DNA of 64,000 nucleotides from assembly GCA_023257655.1 (NCBI GenBank), contig JALRBQ010000039.1, positions 62,001 to 126,000 of the forward strand, in the 5' to 3' direction. This DNA is from Pseudomonadales bacterium (lineage in GTDB: Bacteria > Pseudomonadota > Gammaproteobacteria > Pseudomonadales > Pseudohongiellaceae). The position numbers and the translations under genes are program-made. The notes under the pieces are model-generated. The model searched no databases and had not been told where the DNA came from. It saw nothing but the letters and a program-made list of their open reading frames with translations. Within the stretch, counting starts at the first letter, position 1. Every line of letters begins with the position of its first letter. Shown here in pieces: positions 35,731-44,589 of the stretch.

Positions 35731-36798
35731 ATGACCCGATTTGCTTGCTGCCATCGCACACTGTGGCTGTTGACTGCCTGCGTGCTCTCCGCGAGTGCGT
35801 TCGCCCAATTGGAACCGATTAACGACCGTCCCAATCCCTACTCGTCGGTGGATGGCTGGGCCAAGTTGCCCAATGGCCGTGAATGGGGCTCGACCGCCGG
35901 TGTTGATATCGATCCCGATGGGCGTCACCTGTGGGCAATCGATCGCTGTGGTGGTAACAGCTGCGCTGAATCGACGCTCGATCCGATCGTCAAGATCGAC
36001 CCGGAGGGCAAGGTGGTGGAATCGATTGGGGGCGGATTGATGTTGTTTCCCCATGGCTTGCATGTCGACCGCGATGGCAATGTCTGGGTGACGGACGGGC
36101 AGGGACCGAATCCCGATAATCCTGCCACTGCCGGTAAGGGACACGTCGTCTACAAATTCAGCCCTGAGGGCGAAGTATTGCTGACACTCGGGCGCCCCGG
36201 TGTCGCCGGTGACGGGACCGACGAATTGCTGGAGACTCCCTGCGACGTCGTCACCGATGCCGACGGCAATATCTATGTCGGTGACGGCCACAGTGGCCAG
36301 AATGCGAGCGCGACGGAAGCCACTGTCGCGCGTATCGTGAAGTTCGATCGCAACGGCAGGCTTATCAAATACTGGGGGGGCTGGGGCTCGACAGCGGGCA
36401 AGTTGAAAACGCCACACGCACTGGATATCGATTCGCGCAATCGGCTCATCGTAGGCGACCGTGGCAATAACCGGCTGCAGATTTTCGATCTCGATGGTAA
36501 CTACATGGGCGAGTTCAAGACGTTTAGCCGTCCAAGCGGCATCTTCGTTGCCGACGATGACACCATCTATGTCGCGGATTCCGAGTCGGCGTTCGACGAA
36601 GTGCGCAATCCGGGCTGGCGACCGGGCATTCGGGTCGGTAGCCTGCTGGATGGAATCGTGGATTATTTTATCGAGGGTGCCGTGCCGGCCTACCCGAATG
36701 GGTCGAATCCCGAAGGGGTGGCTGTCGACGCGGCGGGCAATGTCTATGGCGCGGTTGTGTCCGATGGCGGGGCGCTGATCAAGTCATCGCGACCTTAG
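35731..36798 (+). CDS. PAL-like NHL-repeat propeller protein, secreted
   Basis: 355 residues with a Sec signal. Six NHL blades are visible, e.g. FPHGLHVDRDGNVWVTDGQG and TPHALDIDSRNRLIVGDRGN. These two match the zinc-His blades of peptidyl-alpha-hydroxyglycine amidating lyase (PAL). The third PAL ligand region reads NPEGVAVDAAG, with Glu where PAL has His, and the tyrosine region reads GDGHSGQN. Bacterial proteins of this type are commonly named PAL-family; true lyase activity is unproven. It lies in the same gene block as a PHM-like protein, the other half of the eukaryotic PAM enzyme. Confidence 0.8.
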   Translation: MTRFACCHRTLWLLTACVLSASAFAQLEPINDRPNPYSSVDGWAKLPNGREWGSTAGVDIDPDGRHLWAIDRCGGNSCAESTLDPIVKIDPEGKVVESIGGGLMLFPHGLHVDRDGNVWVTDGQGPNPDNPATAGKGHVVYKFSPEGEVLLTLGRPGVAGDGTDELLETPCDVVTDADGNIYVGDGHSGQNASATEATVARIVKFDRNGRLIKYWGGWGSTAGKLKTPHALDIDSRNRLIVGDRGNNRLQIFDLDGNYMGEFKTFSRPSGIFVADDDTIYVADSESAFDEVRNPGWRPGIRVGSLLDGIVDYFIEGAVPAYPNGSNPEGVAVDAAGNVYGAVVSDGGALIKSSRP

Positions 36799-36810
36799 GC
36801 ATTGCAGACT

Positions 36811-36870
36811 GGAACACTGAACGGAACACTGACAGGAACACTGACAGGAACACAGAAAGAAACACCGAAT
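36811..36870 (+). repeat. Five tandem 12-bp repeats between the PAL-like and DGQPDLQGVW genes
   Basis: The unit GGAACACTGACA is repeated about five times. Copies 2 and 3 are near identical, and copies 4 and 5 degenerate progressively (GGAACACAGAAA, GAAACACCGAAT). It lies 32 bp upstream of the next start codon, in the likely leader. Its role is unknown. Confidence 0.85.
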
Positions 36871-36902
36871 AAAACCAATTAACAAGAGTGTGGAGTTGTG
36901 AC

Positions 36903-37916
36903 ATGAGTGATTCATTTGCACGCAAAGCGGCAATGACCGGCTTGCTATTCTTCGTTACCGGTATGGGCCAGGCCTGGGCGCAATCCGGTGCCGACTGGCA
37001 ATTGCCGCGTACGATCGATGGTCAACCCGACCTGCAAGGCGTCTGGGCAAACAATACGATCACGCCGGTCGAGCGTCCGGATGTCTTCGGCGACAAGGAA
37101 ATTCTCACCGAGGAAGACCAGATCTTTCTGCAACAGCGCATTCGGGAAATTACCCAGGAAGATGGCGACGCGCTGTTTGGCGAAGGAGTGCTTGCCGCCG
37201 CGTTCTCCGGCGAGGTCAAGTCCTACGACCCGAGCACAGGTAACTACGATCAGGCCTGGATGGCACAACGCTCCGTACACAACCGAACCTCCCAGATTAT
37301 CGAGCCGCGCAACGGCAAATACCCGCCCCGCACCGAGGAGTCAATTGCCCAGTCACGGTTGATGGCCGACCGGCGGCGTGACCATCCGGCGGATTCCTGG
37401 CTCGATCGTCCTCTCAGTGAGCGCTGCATCAGCTACGGCTCGCCGTATCTCGGCTCCGGCTATAACAGCTACTGGCAAATCATCCAGGCCAAAGATCATG
37501 TCGTGATTCTGCAGGAGATGATTCATGACGCCCGCATCATTCCCCTGACACCCAAACCCCATGCCGACGAGAAGATCAAGTTGTGGCACGGCGACTCTCG
37601 CGGATATTGGGACGGCGATACGCTGGTTATTGAAACGACCAACTACTCTGACGAGAGTGGTTATGGTCCGAACACTTCGGCTAAGGTCAATGTCGAGCGG
37701 CTGACCCGCGTCGGTCCGGATTCGCTGCAGTATGAAATTACCAGTAACGATCCAGGCACCTATACAGCGCCCTATACGCGGCAGATCATCTTCGATCACA
37801 GTGAGGATCCGATCTTCGAATACGCCTGTCACGAGGGTAATTACGGCATGATGAATATTCTGTCCGGTCATCGCGCGGAGGAACGCTTCGCCCTGGAAGC
37901 CGCGGCGGGCAAATAG
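36903..37916 (+). CDS. Secreted 'DGQPDLQGVW' family protein (complete copy)
   Basis: 337 residues from ATG 36903, preceded by GGAG. A Sec signal (TGLLFFVTGMGQAWAQ) leads to DGQPDLQGVWANNTITPVERP, which is shared with the partial gene at 1-514. Further features are SERCISYGSPYLGSGYNSYW, LWHGDSRGYWDGDTLVIE and a C-terminal FEYACHEGNYGM with a Cys-His pair. I do not know the function; the aromatic- and His-rich body suggests a periplasmic ligand-binding or enzymatic domain. The rhodanese gene begins at the base after its stop. Confidence 0.83.
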   Translation: MSDSFARKAAMTGLLFFVTGMGQAWAQSGADWQLPRTIDGQPDLQGVWANNTITPVERPDVFGDKEILTEEDQIFLQQRIREITQEDGDALFGEGVLAAAFSGEVKSYDPSTGNYDQAWMAQRSVHNRTSQIIEPRNGKYPPRTEESIAQSRLMADRRRDHPADSWLDRPLSERCISYGSPYLGSGYNSYWQIIQAKDHVVILQEMIHDARIIPLTPKPHADEKIKLWHGDSRGYWDGDTLVIETTNYSDESGYGPNTSAKVNVERLTRVGPDSLQYEITSNDPGTYTAPYTRQIIFDHSEDPIFEYACHEGNYGMMNILSGHRAEERFALEAAAGK

Positions 37917-38306
37917 ATGAAACTCAGCAAAGGCTATAAACAGCTGGTGGCCGAGGCCGAAGCTCTCGTCACCAGCTTGACACCCGCCGAGGTGGACGCC
38001 CGTCTCGGCCAATCCGGCGTGTTACTGGTGGACTTGCGTGACGTACGCGAAGTGAAGCGGGAAGGCAAGATTCCCGGATCTCTGCACGTGCCCCGCGGTA
38101 TGCTGGAATTCTGGATCGACCCCGACAGTCCCTACTACCGATCCGAATTCGATAATGTTCAAGCCATTATTCTCTATTGCAACAAGGGCTGGCGCTCCGC
38201 GCTCGCGGCCCAGTCCCTGATGGCAATGGGACTGGATTCTGTCGCCCATATGCAGGGTGGCATGGAACGTTGGCAGCTCGACATCGGTCGCCTGGAACAC
38301 CTCTAA
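37917..38306 (+). CDS. Rhodanese-like domain protein
   Basis: 129 residues, one rhodanese domain. The substrate-loop motif VDLRDVREVKREGKIPGSLHVPRG is typical, and the active-site loop LYCNKGWRSALAA supplies the catalytic cysteine. It has no signal peptide and should be cytoplasmic, transferring sulfane sulfur. It directly follows the DGQPDLQGVW gene with zero spacing. Confidence 0.9.
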   Translation: MKLSKGYKQLVAEAEALVTSLTPAEVDARLGQSGVLLVDLRDVREVKREGKIPGSLHVPRGMLEFWIDPDSPYYRSEFDNVQAIILYCNKGWRSALAAQSLMAMGLDSVAHMQGGMERWQLDIGRLEHL

Positions 38307-38323
38307 GTCCCTCTGCACGTGCC

Positions 38324-38350
38324 CAGCGTCCCGGTTCGAGGTGGACGCTG
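38324..38350 (+). terminator. Weak stem-loop downstream of the rhodanese gene
   Basis: CAGCGTCC and GGACGCTG form an 8-bp stem with an 11-base loop. No T-run follows, so termination is uncertain. Confidence 0.35.
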
Positions 38351-38403
38351 AGCCCGCTCAATCGCTATGATGTACCTCCCCCAATGCAGCGAGGACAGCG
38401 GCA

Positions 38404-39477
38404 ATGACAATAACAAGAAGCGTCTCGAAAAGACCTGCCCACTCCGGCTTCAGCCGGTCACGACGTACCCTGCTACAGGCATTCCCCCTGGCCGCCTTTA
38501 CACCAGCCTTGCTGGCGCAGGCCGGCCCGACGCCAGTCGCCGTGCGCAAGCTGCACAGTTTCAACATTCGCGTTAGTGATGTTGCGCGTTCGGTCGCGTT
38601 TTATCAGGATATCTTCGGCGCACCAATCCAGGCCCGTCAGGGTGATACGGTCGTGTTACGCATCGGTCCGGGGCCACGTTTCTTCAGTATTAGTCCGACA
38701 GCGGCCGGTGAACAACCCGGCTTTACGCATATCGGGCTCAGCGTCGCCGACTTCGAGCTGGAGCGGGTACGTTCCGAACTGGAAGGATTTGGCATTGCAC
38801 GTGGCGCAGCTACTCTTGCCGACACCGAGGGGCTGTCACGGGCCCAGCGTTCCTGGGTCAGATCCCGTGGCGCCACGCAGGAATTGTTCTTTGCCGATAT
38901 TGAAGGAATAACCTATCAATTGTCACCGGAAGATCATTGTGGTGGTGGCGGTCCGCTCGGCACTGTCTGCAGTGCAGTCGAGCCGGCTGGCAATGCGGGT
39001 CTGTTCCGACTCGTTGACCTTAGCCATTTCACGAATTTCCTCGCCAATAACGGCCGTGCCAACAGTTTTTACACGCGCGCCTTTGGCAAGCAGTTCCAGG
39101 CCTATCAGGGTCCGGCGTCGCCAGTCATCGGTGTGGGTGATGGCATTCAGTTTCTCATGTATGTCGGCGGTAATCAGGAAGGAGCTCCGACTCAACCCGG
39201 TCGCATCGATCATGTCTGTTTCTCCATCGAGGAATTCGAAGTGGATGCAATCCTGGCGCAACTCACCGACTATGGCCTGACTGGACGCGACAGCGGTAAC
39301 AATGCGCCACCTCTGTCACACTGGGTCAGTCTGCGCATGCCGAATCGGGGTGGTGTCGAGGGCGGCACACCGGAGGTGTATTTCTCCGATCCGGATGGCA
39401 TTCATATCCAGGTGCAGGATGCACGCTATTGCGGCGGCGGCGGCTATTTAGGCGACGACTGCCCGGCGCTGCCCTGA
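38404..39477 (+). CDS. Tat-exported double VOC-domain protein
   Basis: 357 residues. The N-terminus carries SRSRRTLLQAFPLAAF, a twin-arginine signal, so the protein is probably exported folded. Two VOC (glyoxalase/extradiol dioxygenase-fold) units follow: KLHSFNIRVSDVARSVAFYQDIFG and, later, DLSHFTNFLANNGRANSFYTRAFG. Each ends in a similar Cys-Gly motif, HCGGGGPLGTVC and YCGGGGYLGDDC. A metal-binding role is likely from the fold; the reaction is unknown. Exported VOC proteins of this type are uncommon. Confidence 0.83.
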   Translation: MTITRSVSKRPAHSGFSRSRRTLLQAFPLAAFTPALLAQAGPTPVAVRKLHSFNIRVSDVARSVAFYQDIFGAPIQARQGDTVVLRIGPGPRFFSISPTAAGEQPGFTHIGLSVADFELERVRSELEGFGIARGAATLADTEGLSRAQRSWVRSRGATQELFFADIEGITYQLSPEDHCGGGGPLGTVCSAVEPAGNAGLFRLVDLSHFTNFLANNGRANSFYTRAFGKQFQAYQGPASPVIGVGDGIQFLMYVGGNQEGAPTQPGRIDHVCFSIEEFEVDAILAQLTDYGLTGRDSGNNAPPLSHWVSLRMPNRGGVEGGTPEVYFSDPDGIHIQVQDARYCGGGGYLGDDCPALP

Positions 39478-39523
39478 GACCACAACAACAAAGCATCAGA
39501 GTTCGCAACAAGGAAAGCGCAGT

Positions 39524-40543
39524 ATGGAATTTCGCTACATTGGCAACAGCGGCTTACGGGTAACTCCCATCTGTATGGGCACGATGAGTTTCGGTTCCTG
39601 GAGTGACAGAAAAGAGTCGTTCCGCATCCTGGACAAGGCCTATGACCGTGGCATCAATTTCTACGACACGGCCGAGGTGTATCCGGTACCGCCGACGGCG
39701 GAACTGGCAGGATTGACCGAGGAAATCTTCGGGCAGTGGATCAAGACCCACAACCGCGATTCCATTATCATTGCGACCAAGGTGGCAGGGGCTGCCTCCG
39801 GCTGGTTCGTCCCGCCCATCCGTCACGGCCTGACTGCGATCGATCGACATCATATCGAAACAGCGGTTGAAGGTAGCCTGCGGCGTCTGGGGGTGGACTA
39901 TATCGATCTCTATCAGGTGCACTGGCCGGACACGGTGGTGCCGATCGAAGAATCGATGCAGGCACTCGACCGACTCGTCGAGGCCGGTAAGGTACGCTAC
40001 CTCGGTACATCCAATGACACCGCCTACGGTCTGACGAAGGCCAATACCGTCGCTGACTACGAAGGGCTCGCGCGGTTTCAGTCGATCCAGAATAATTTCT
40101 CCCTGCTTAATCGCCGTTTCATGGATGAACTGGCCCAGGTCTGCAGGAAGGAGCAGGTCTCCCTGTTACCGTATTCTCCGATTGGTGGCGGCGTACTCAG
40201 TGGCAAGTACAACACGCCACAGATGCCACGCGGCTGCCGCTTCGGTGATTATCATCACGACTCCAATCCCCGACAGCAGGCGATGGCAGCGCGCTTTGTC
40301 AATGAAAAGACGCTGGCGTCTACGGCCCGCTATCTCGCTATTGCGCAGGAGGCGGGTATGTCTCCGGTGACTCTGGCAACCGCGTGGAGCATGAATTTCG
40401 ATTACGTCGCCTCCACCATCATCGGGGCGCGCACAGCGTCCCAACTCGATGAGTCCCTGGCGGCCCTGGATGTCACCCTGAGTGCAGATGTCATGAGGCA
40501 ATGCGATGAAGTACACGCTGAATATCTGTATCCCATGGGCTAG
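39524..40543 (+). CDS. Aldo/keto reductase, Tas-like
   Basis: 339 residues. The AKR tetrad is visible: Asp and Tyr in FYDTAEVYPVPP, Lys in IIATKVAG and His in YQVHWPD. The Tas/AKR pattern (EVYPVPP...LAGLTEEIFGQWI) and the NADPH-binding STIIGARTASQLDE are present. It should reduce or oxidise a carbonyl compound with NADP(H) in the cytoplasm. The next gene starts 38 bp before its stop codon, which suggests tight coupling. Confidence 0.92.
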   Translation: MEFRYIGNSGLRVTPICMGTMSFGSWSDRKESFRILDKAYDRGINFYDTAEVYPVPPTAELAGLTEEIFGQWIKTHNRDSIIIATKVAGAASGWFVPPIRHGLTAIDRHHIETAVEGSLRRLGVDYIDLYQVHWPDTVVPIEESMQALDRLVEAGKVRYLGTSNDTAYGLTKANTVADYEGLARFQSIQNNFSLLNRRFMDELAQVCRKEQVSLLPYSPIGGGVLSGKYNTPQMPRGCRFGDYHHDSNPRQQAMAARFVNEKTLASTARYLAIAQEAGMSPVTLATAWSMNFDYVASTIIGARTASQLDESLAALDVTLSADVMRQCDEVHAEYLYPMG

Positions 40544-41336
40544 TCTTCTGCTCAGTCTGGCGGTAACCCAGTCGGCTCTGGCGCAGAAAGTGCATATCGC
40601 ACACTGTCTCGCGGGCTGTCCGGCCGGGGCGCCAGCCGCCAATGAAATCGTCGTGCGGCACCTGTTTGCGGCGTCGATAAATTATCAGAGTGGGCTGGCG
40701 GATTGGGTAGCCTATCGGGTGTTACCCGGATCAATTGGTGTCGCCTCACTGCTGCCCAGAAGCTGGGAAGTGGATGAGTTGCTCAATGGAGCTGCACGCA
40801 CCGAGGTCGAGTCAGGGCCGCGCTTCATTCAGCCAGATCTCAGCAACCAACAAGACGGTGCCTACCGCATCAATGAGATCATCATCAATGCCGAGGACCG
40901 GGGCCGACTCGTGCCGATGAGCAGCTTCGCCGGCACACCCTTTTGGGAAGATCTGAATTATCTGAGCAACATGGCACCCTTGCCGAGTGATCTGCGTGTT
41001 GGACCATGGTCGCGTCTCGATCAAGCCGTAAATGAGATGTCGGCACAAGTGGGTGAAGTGTATGTTGTCAGCGGGCCGCTCTACCTGGTCGGGGAAAATC
41101 TGATCGCCGACGGGGAGGGAGGTCGTCGTCCTTCAGCCTACTTCAAGTTCATCACCACCGAGGCGCGGTACGCCGCCTTTATCTTTCCGCAGAACGCGCC
41201 GCAGCACAGCAACTACTGCGAATTCGCGAGCAGTATGGAATCCATTCAGCGTGACAGCGGATTGCGCCTTTTACCTCAACAATCGGAACCTGCAACGGCG
41301 AGCCTGCAAACGCTGCTCGGTTGCGGATCCAACTAA
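40506..41336 (+). CDS. Secreted NUC-type nuclease-fold protein with altered active site
   Basis: 276 residues with a Sec signal. The overall layout matches DNA/RNA non-specific endonucleases of the Serratia type: HCLAGCPAGAP near the start, then ADWVAYRVLPG. Where the family has DRGH, this protein has EDRGRLVPMSSFAG, so the general-base His is replaced by Arg. The metal-binding Asn region (normally QxxLNxGxW) reads PSDLRVGPW. I infer a catalytically dead or repurposed nuclease fold. It begins inside the aldo/keto reductase gene; GAGG precedes the ATG. Confidence 0.72.
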   Translation: MKYTLNICIPWASLLLSLAVTQSALAQKVHIAHCLAGCPAGAPAANEIVVRHLFAASINYQSGLADWVAYRVLPGSIGVASLLPRSWEVDELLNGAARTEVESGPRFIQPDLSNQQDGAYRINEIIINAEDRGRLVPMSSFAGTPFWEDLNYLSNMAPLPSDLRVGPWSRLDQAVNEMSAQVGEVYVVSGPLYLVGENLIADGEGGRRPSAYFKFITTEARYAAFIFPQNAPQHSNYCEFASSMESIQRDSGLRLLPQQSEPATASLQTLLGCGSN

Positions 41337-41356
41337 CGCCGAGAGAGATTTGCCCT

Positions 41357-42046
41357 ATGGAAAATGTTTTCGCACCCGCCAAGATACCGGTTGTTCCCCT
41401 GTTCGGTTCGGCAATGGTGTTCCCGGTACATCGCATTTATTGTGTGGGTCGTAACTACAGCGATCACGTAAAGGAGATGGGCGGCGACCCCAAACTGGAA
41501 CCGCCGATATTTTTCAGCAAGCCCGCGGATGCGATTGTCACTGAGAACAAGCCGGTCAGATACCCACTTGCGACTGCCGATCTGCACCATGAAGTGGAGC
41601 TGGTTGTGGCGTTGTCCGCAGGTGGTGAGAATATTGAGGCCGCCGCCGCTCTTGAGTGTGTGTTCGGTTATGCCGTTGGTGTGGACCTGACCAGGCGCGA
41701 TCTGCAGGGACTTGCCAAAAAGGGAGGCAAGCCCTGGGATGTGGCGAAGGGCTTCGATCAGTCGGCACCGATTTCTGCCATAAATCCTCTCAGCAATCTG
41801 ATCACGCATCCAACTGATGCTGCGATCTCGCTGAGTGTGAATGGCTCGGTGCGGCAACAAGCCAACATCAATGAAATGATATGGAGCATCGCCGAGATCA
41901 TCAGTGAGCTGTCGCGCTATTACGAACTGCGCGCTGGCGATCTCATCTATACCGGAACACCCGCCGGCGTGGCGGCGATAACCCGAGGCGACAAGGTGCG
42001 CGCGGAAATCGATACGGTCGGGGTTCTGGAATTCGTTCTGGAATGA
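41357..42046 (+). CDS. Fumarylacetoacetate-hydrolase family enzyme (fumarylpyruvate-type)
   Basis: 229 residues from ATG 41357. The sequence is closest to fumarylpyruvate hydrolases: CVGRNYSDHVKEMGGDP, PPIFFSKPADAIV, LHHEVELVVALS (metal-binding Glu residues), VGVDLTRRDLQ and IYTGTPAGVAAI. These enzymes cleave C-C bonds at the end of gentisate-type ring-cleavage routes. It is the last gene of the plus-strand block at 27-42 kb, which suggests the block serves catabolism of an aromatic or keto-acid compound. Confidence 0.9.
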   Translation: MENVFAPAKIPVVPLFGSAMVFPVHRIYCVGRNYSDHVKEMGGDPKLEPPIFFSKPADAIVTENKPVRYPLATADLHHEVELVVALSAGGENIEAAAALECVFGYAVGVDLTRRDLQGLAKKGGKPWDVAKGFDQSAPISAINPLSNLITHPTDAAISLSVNGSVRQQANINEMIWSIAEIISELSRYYELRAGDLIYTGTPAGVAAITRGDKVRAEIDTVGVLEFVLE

Positions 42047-42185
42047 CGGCAGTGGTCACTGAAGTCAAATTGGTGTCTGGAGATGCCGACTGTACACCTG
42101 TCACAGACTGTCACGCATGCGCGAGTTGCCACTGACCCGGGAATGCTTTAAGTTAGTACACTGAATCGCTTACCGGGTTTGTTGC

Positions 42186-43628
42186 ATGCGCGTTAACTGG
42201 AAAACCTACGACTCTGGCAAATTCTATGACGAGATTATCGTCTCGCCAGGAAAAGCCCGACCCGCGGCACGACCTCTCGCCAACTACCTGAAATCACTCA
42301 AACACGACGAATTACTCGAAAAGAAAATTGCCGCTGAGCTGGCCATCAAGACGATGGGCATCTCGTTCACGATCTACAGTGATGCCGGCAACATCGATCG
42401 CGAGTGGCCGTTTGACATCATTCCCCGCATTATCGCGGAAAAAGAATGGAACCAGACCAGCAAGGGCCTGCAACAGCGTCTGCGTGCACTAAATTGTTTC
42501 ATTCATGATATTTACAATGACCAAAAAGTGTTCAAGGACAAGGTCGTTCCAAAAGAATTGATCCTGAACTCGGGTAATTTCAGAAAACAGTGTCTCGGCA
42601 TCAAGCCTCGCTACGATGTCTGGGCCCACATCTGTGGCACTGACCTGATACGTGACAGCGATGGCCTGTTCTATGTGCTCGAGGACAACCTGCGTGTCCC
42701 TTCGGGTGTCTCTTACATGCTTGAGAACCGGCGGGTGACAAAACGGGTGTTCCCGGAGCTGTTTGAGAACTACAACATTCTGCCGGTAAGCGAATATCCA
42801 AATCAGTTGTTCGACACACTGGCGGCGATATCACCGCGTACGAGTGAATATCCCGAAGTCGTCGTGTTGACCCCCGGCATCTATAACTCCGCTTATTTTG
42901 AGCATTCTTTCCTGGCCCAGCGGATGGGGGCCGAGTTGGTGGAGGGCGGCGATCTCGTCGTGGAGAAGGACAAGGTCTTTATGCGCACGATCGACGGGCT
43001 TGCCCAGGTCGATGTCATCTACCGGCGCATCGACGACCTGTTTCTCGATCCCCAGGTCTTCAACAAGGATTCCGTGCTCGGCGTTCCCGGCTTGTTCAAG
43101 TCCTGGGTAAAGGGCAACGTGGCACTGGCCAATGCGCCGGGGGCGGGCGTTGCGGATGACAAGGTCATCTACACTTATGTCCCGCAACTCATCAAGTATT
43201 ACCTGGGCGAGGACGCCATTCTCCCGAATGTGCCCAGCTACCTGTGCATCGACAAGGTGCAGTGCCAGCATGTGCTTGAGAACCTCGACAAGCTGGTCGT
43301 CAAGCCAGCCAATGAATCGGGTGGCTACGGCATGTTGATGGGACCACAGGCAAGCAAGAAGGAACTCGAAGAGTTTGCGCGCAAGATCAAGGCCAACCCA
43401 CGCAACTACATGGCACAGCCCCTGATCTCGCTTTCTACCGTGCCGATTCTGGGTGACCGGGTGGTCGAACCTCGCCACGTCGATCTGCGCCCCTTCGTCC
43501 TGCAGGCTGACAAATCCTCAGTCACCGCGGGTGGACTCACTCGCGTCGCCATGGTGAAAGGCTCCTATATCGTCAACTCATCCCAGGGTGGTGGCAGTAA
43601 GGACACCTGGATCGTCGGAGAAGAGTAG
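42186..43628 (+). CDS. Circularly permuted ATP-grasp type 2 protein
   Basis: 480 residues of the COG2308 family. Visible motifs are GIKPRYDVWAHICGTDLIRD, LEDNLRVPSGVSYMLENR, KPANESGGYGMLMGPQAS and EPRHVDLRPFVLQ. Members are predicted to form amide or peptide bonds using ATP. The alpha-E gene starts 8 bp downstream; the two are nearly always adjacent in bacteria. Anbu and a zinc peptidase complete the neighbourhood. Confidence 0.93.
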   Translation: MRVNWKTYDSGKFYDEIIVSPGKARPAARPLANYLKSLKHDELLEKKIAAELAIKTMGISFTIYSDAGNIDREWPFDIIPRIIAEKEWNQTSKGLQQRLRALNCFIHDIYNDQKVFKDKVVPKELILNSGNFRKQCLGIKPRYDVWAHICGTDLIRDSDGLFYVLEDNLRVPSGVSYMLENRRVTKRVFPELFENYNILPVSEYPNQLFDTLAAISPRTSEYPEVVVLTPGIYNSAYFEHSFLAQRMGAELVEGGDLVVEKDKVFMRTIDGLAQVDVIYRRIDDLFLDPQVFNKDSVLGVPGLFKSWVKGNVALANAPGAGVADDKVIYTYVPQLIKYYLGEDAILPNVPSYLCIDKVQCQHVLENLDKLVVKPANESGGYGMLMGPQASKKELEEFARKIKANPRNYMAQPLISLSTVPILGDRVVEPRHVDLRPFVLQADKSSVTAGGLTRVAMVKGSYIVNSSQGGGSKDTWIVGEE

Positions 43629-43635
43629 CGTCGCC

Positions 43636-44571
43636 ATGTTATCTAGAGTCGCAGAACGCATTTATTGGCAGGCCCGCTATCTGGAACGCACGGAGAATAC
43701 CGCTCGGTTACTGGATGTGTTCTCGAACCTGTTGATGGACCTGCCTCGCGGCACCAAGTTGGGTTGGCACACTCTCGTCGAGATTACCGGCACTCACAAA
43801 CAGTTTGACGCTACCGGACGCCAGCCGGTCGAGCGCAATGTGATGAAGTTCCTGCTCAATGAAGACAATGGCATGTCCATCATCAATATGCTGGCGGCGG
43901 CGCGGGAGAATGCGCGCACGACTCGCGAGATCATGCCGACCGAGGCTTTCGAGCAGATTAACGAACTCTACTATTACGCCCGAGACAATTTGGGGAAGGG
44001 CATCAGTCGCGGACCACGCCACGAATTGTTCGAGGAAATCATTACCAGTTGTCAGCAGCTCACTGGCCTGATGGCGGGTACCATGAGTCACAACGACGCC
44101 TATAGTTTTGTGCGACTCGGGCGCAATCTCGAGCGTGCCGACATGACCACCCGCATCGTCGATGTGGGTTCCGGCAATTTGCTGGCGATGAATCCCTCCA
44201 CTGGTCAGACCGACGATCCGTTCTCCAATATTCTGTGGATGAATATCCTGCGATCAATCAGTGCCTACCAGATGTACCGGCAGCATGTGAAGGATCGCAT
44301 CAACGCCGAGGATGTGGTGATCTTCCTGATTCAGGATGACGAGTTTCCCCGTGCCGTCGGCCATTGCATCCTGCAACTGAGCAACGTCATCGACGATTTG
44401 CCGAACCATGGGAAGGCGTTGGATCAAATCGGCAAAGCCTACCGAATGATCAAACGCGCCAATATTGAGAAGTTGCTCAACGACGGGCTGTTCCAGTTCA
44501 TCGATGATCTGCAGGTCGAGATTGCCGAGATTCACCAGGTTATCTCCAAGACCTGGTTCCTGCCAAGATAA
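43636..44571 (+). CDS. Alpha-E domain protein
   Basis: 311 residues from ATG 43636; the frame is open upstream, but this start gives the family's typical MLSRVAERIYWQARYLERTEN. The protein is all-helical, with the repeated E-rich motifs SHNDAYSFVRLGRNLERADM and a final EIAEIHQVISKTWFLPR. COG2307 proteins accompany the permuted ATP-grasp enzyme and are thought to act with it; their activity is not known. Confidence 0.93.
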   Translation: MLSRVAERIYWQARYLERTENTARLLDVFSNLLMDLPRGTKLGWHTLVEITGTHKQFDATGRQPVERNVMKFLLNEDNGMSIINMLAAARENARTTREIMPTEAFEQINELYYYARDNLGKGISRGPRHELFEEIITSCQQLTGLMAGTMSHNDAYSFVRLGRNLERADMTTRIVDVGSGNLLAMNPSTGQTDDPFSNILWMNILRSISAYQMYRQHVKDRINAEDVVIFLIQDDEFPRAVGHCILQLSNVIDDLPNHGKALDQIGKAYRMIKRANIEKLLNDGLFQFIDDLQVEIAEIHQVISKTWFLPR

Positions 44572-44589
44572 CCCGGGATTCCCGCATTC

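Noticed and set aside
36811-36870. Possible CRISPR repeat
   Set aside because: Units are 12 bp and directly adjacent with no spacers, so it is a simple tandem repeat.
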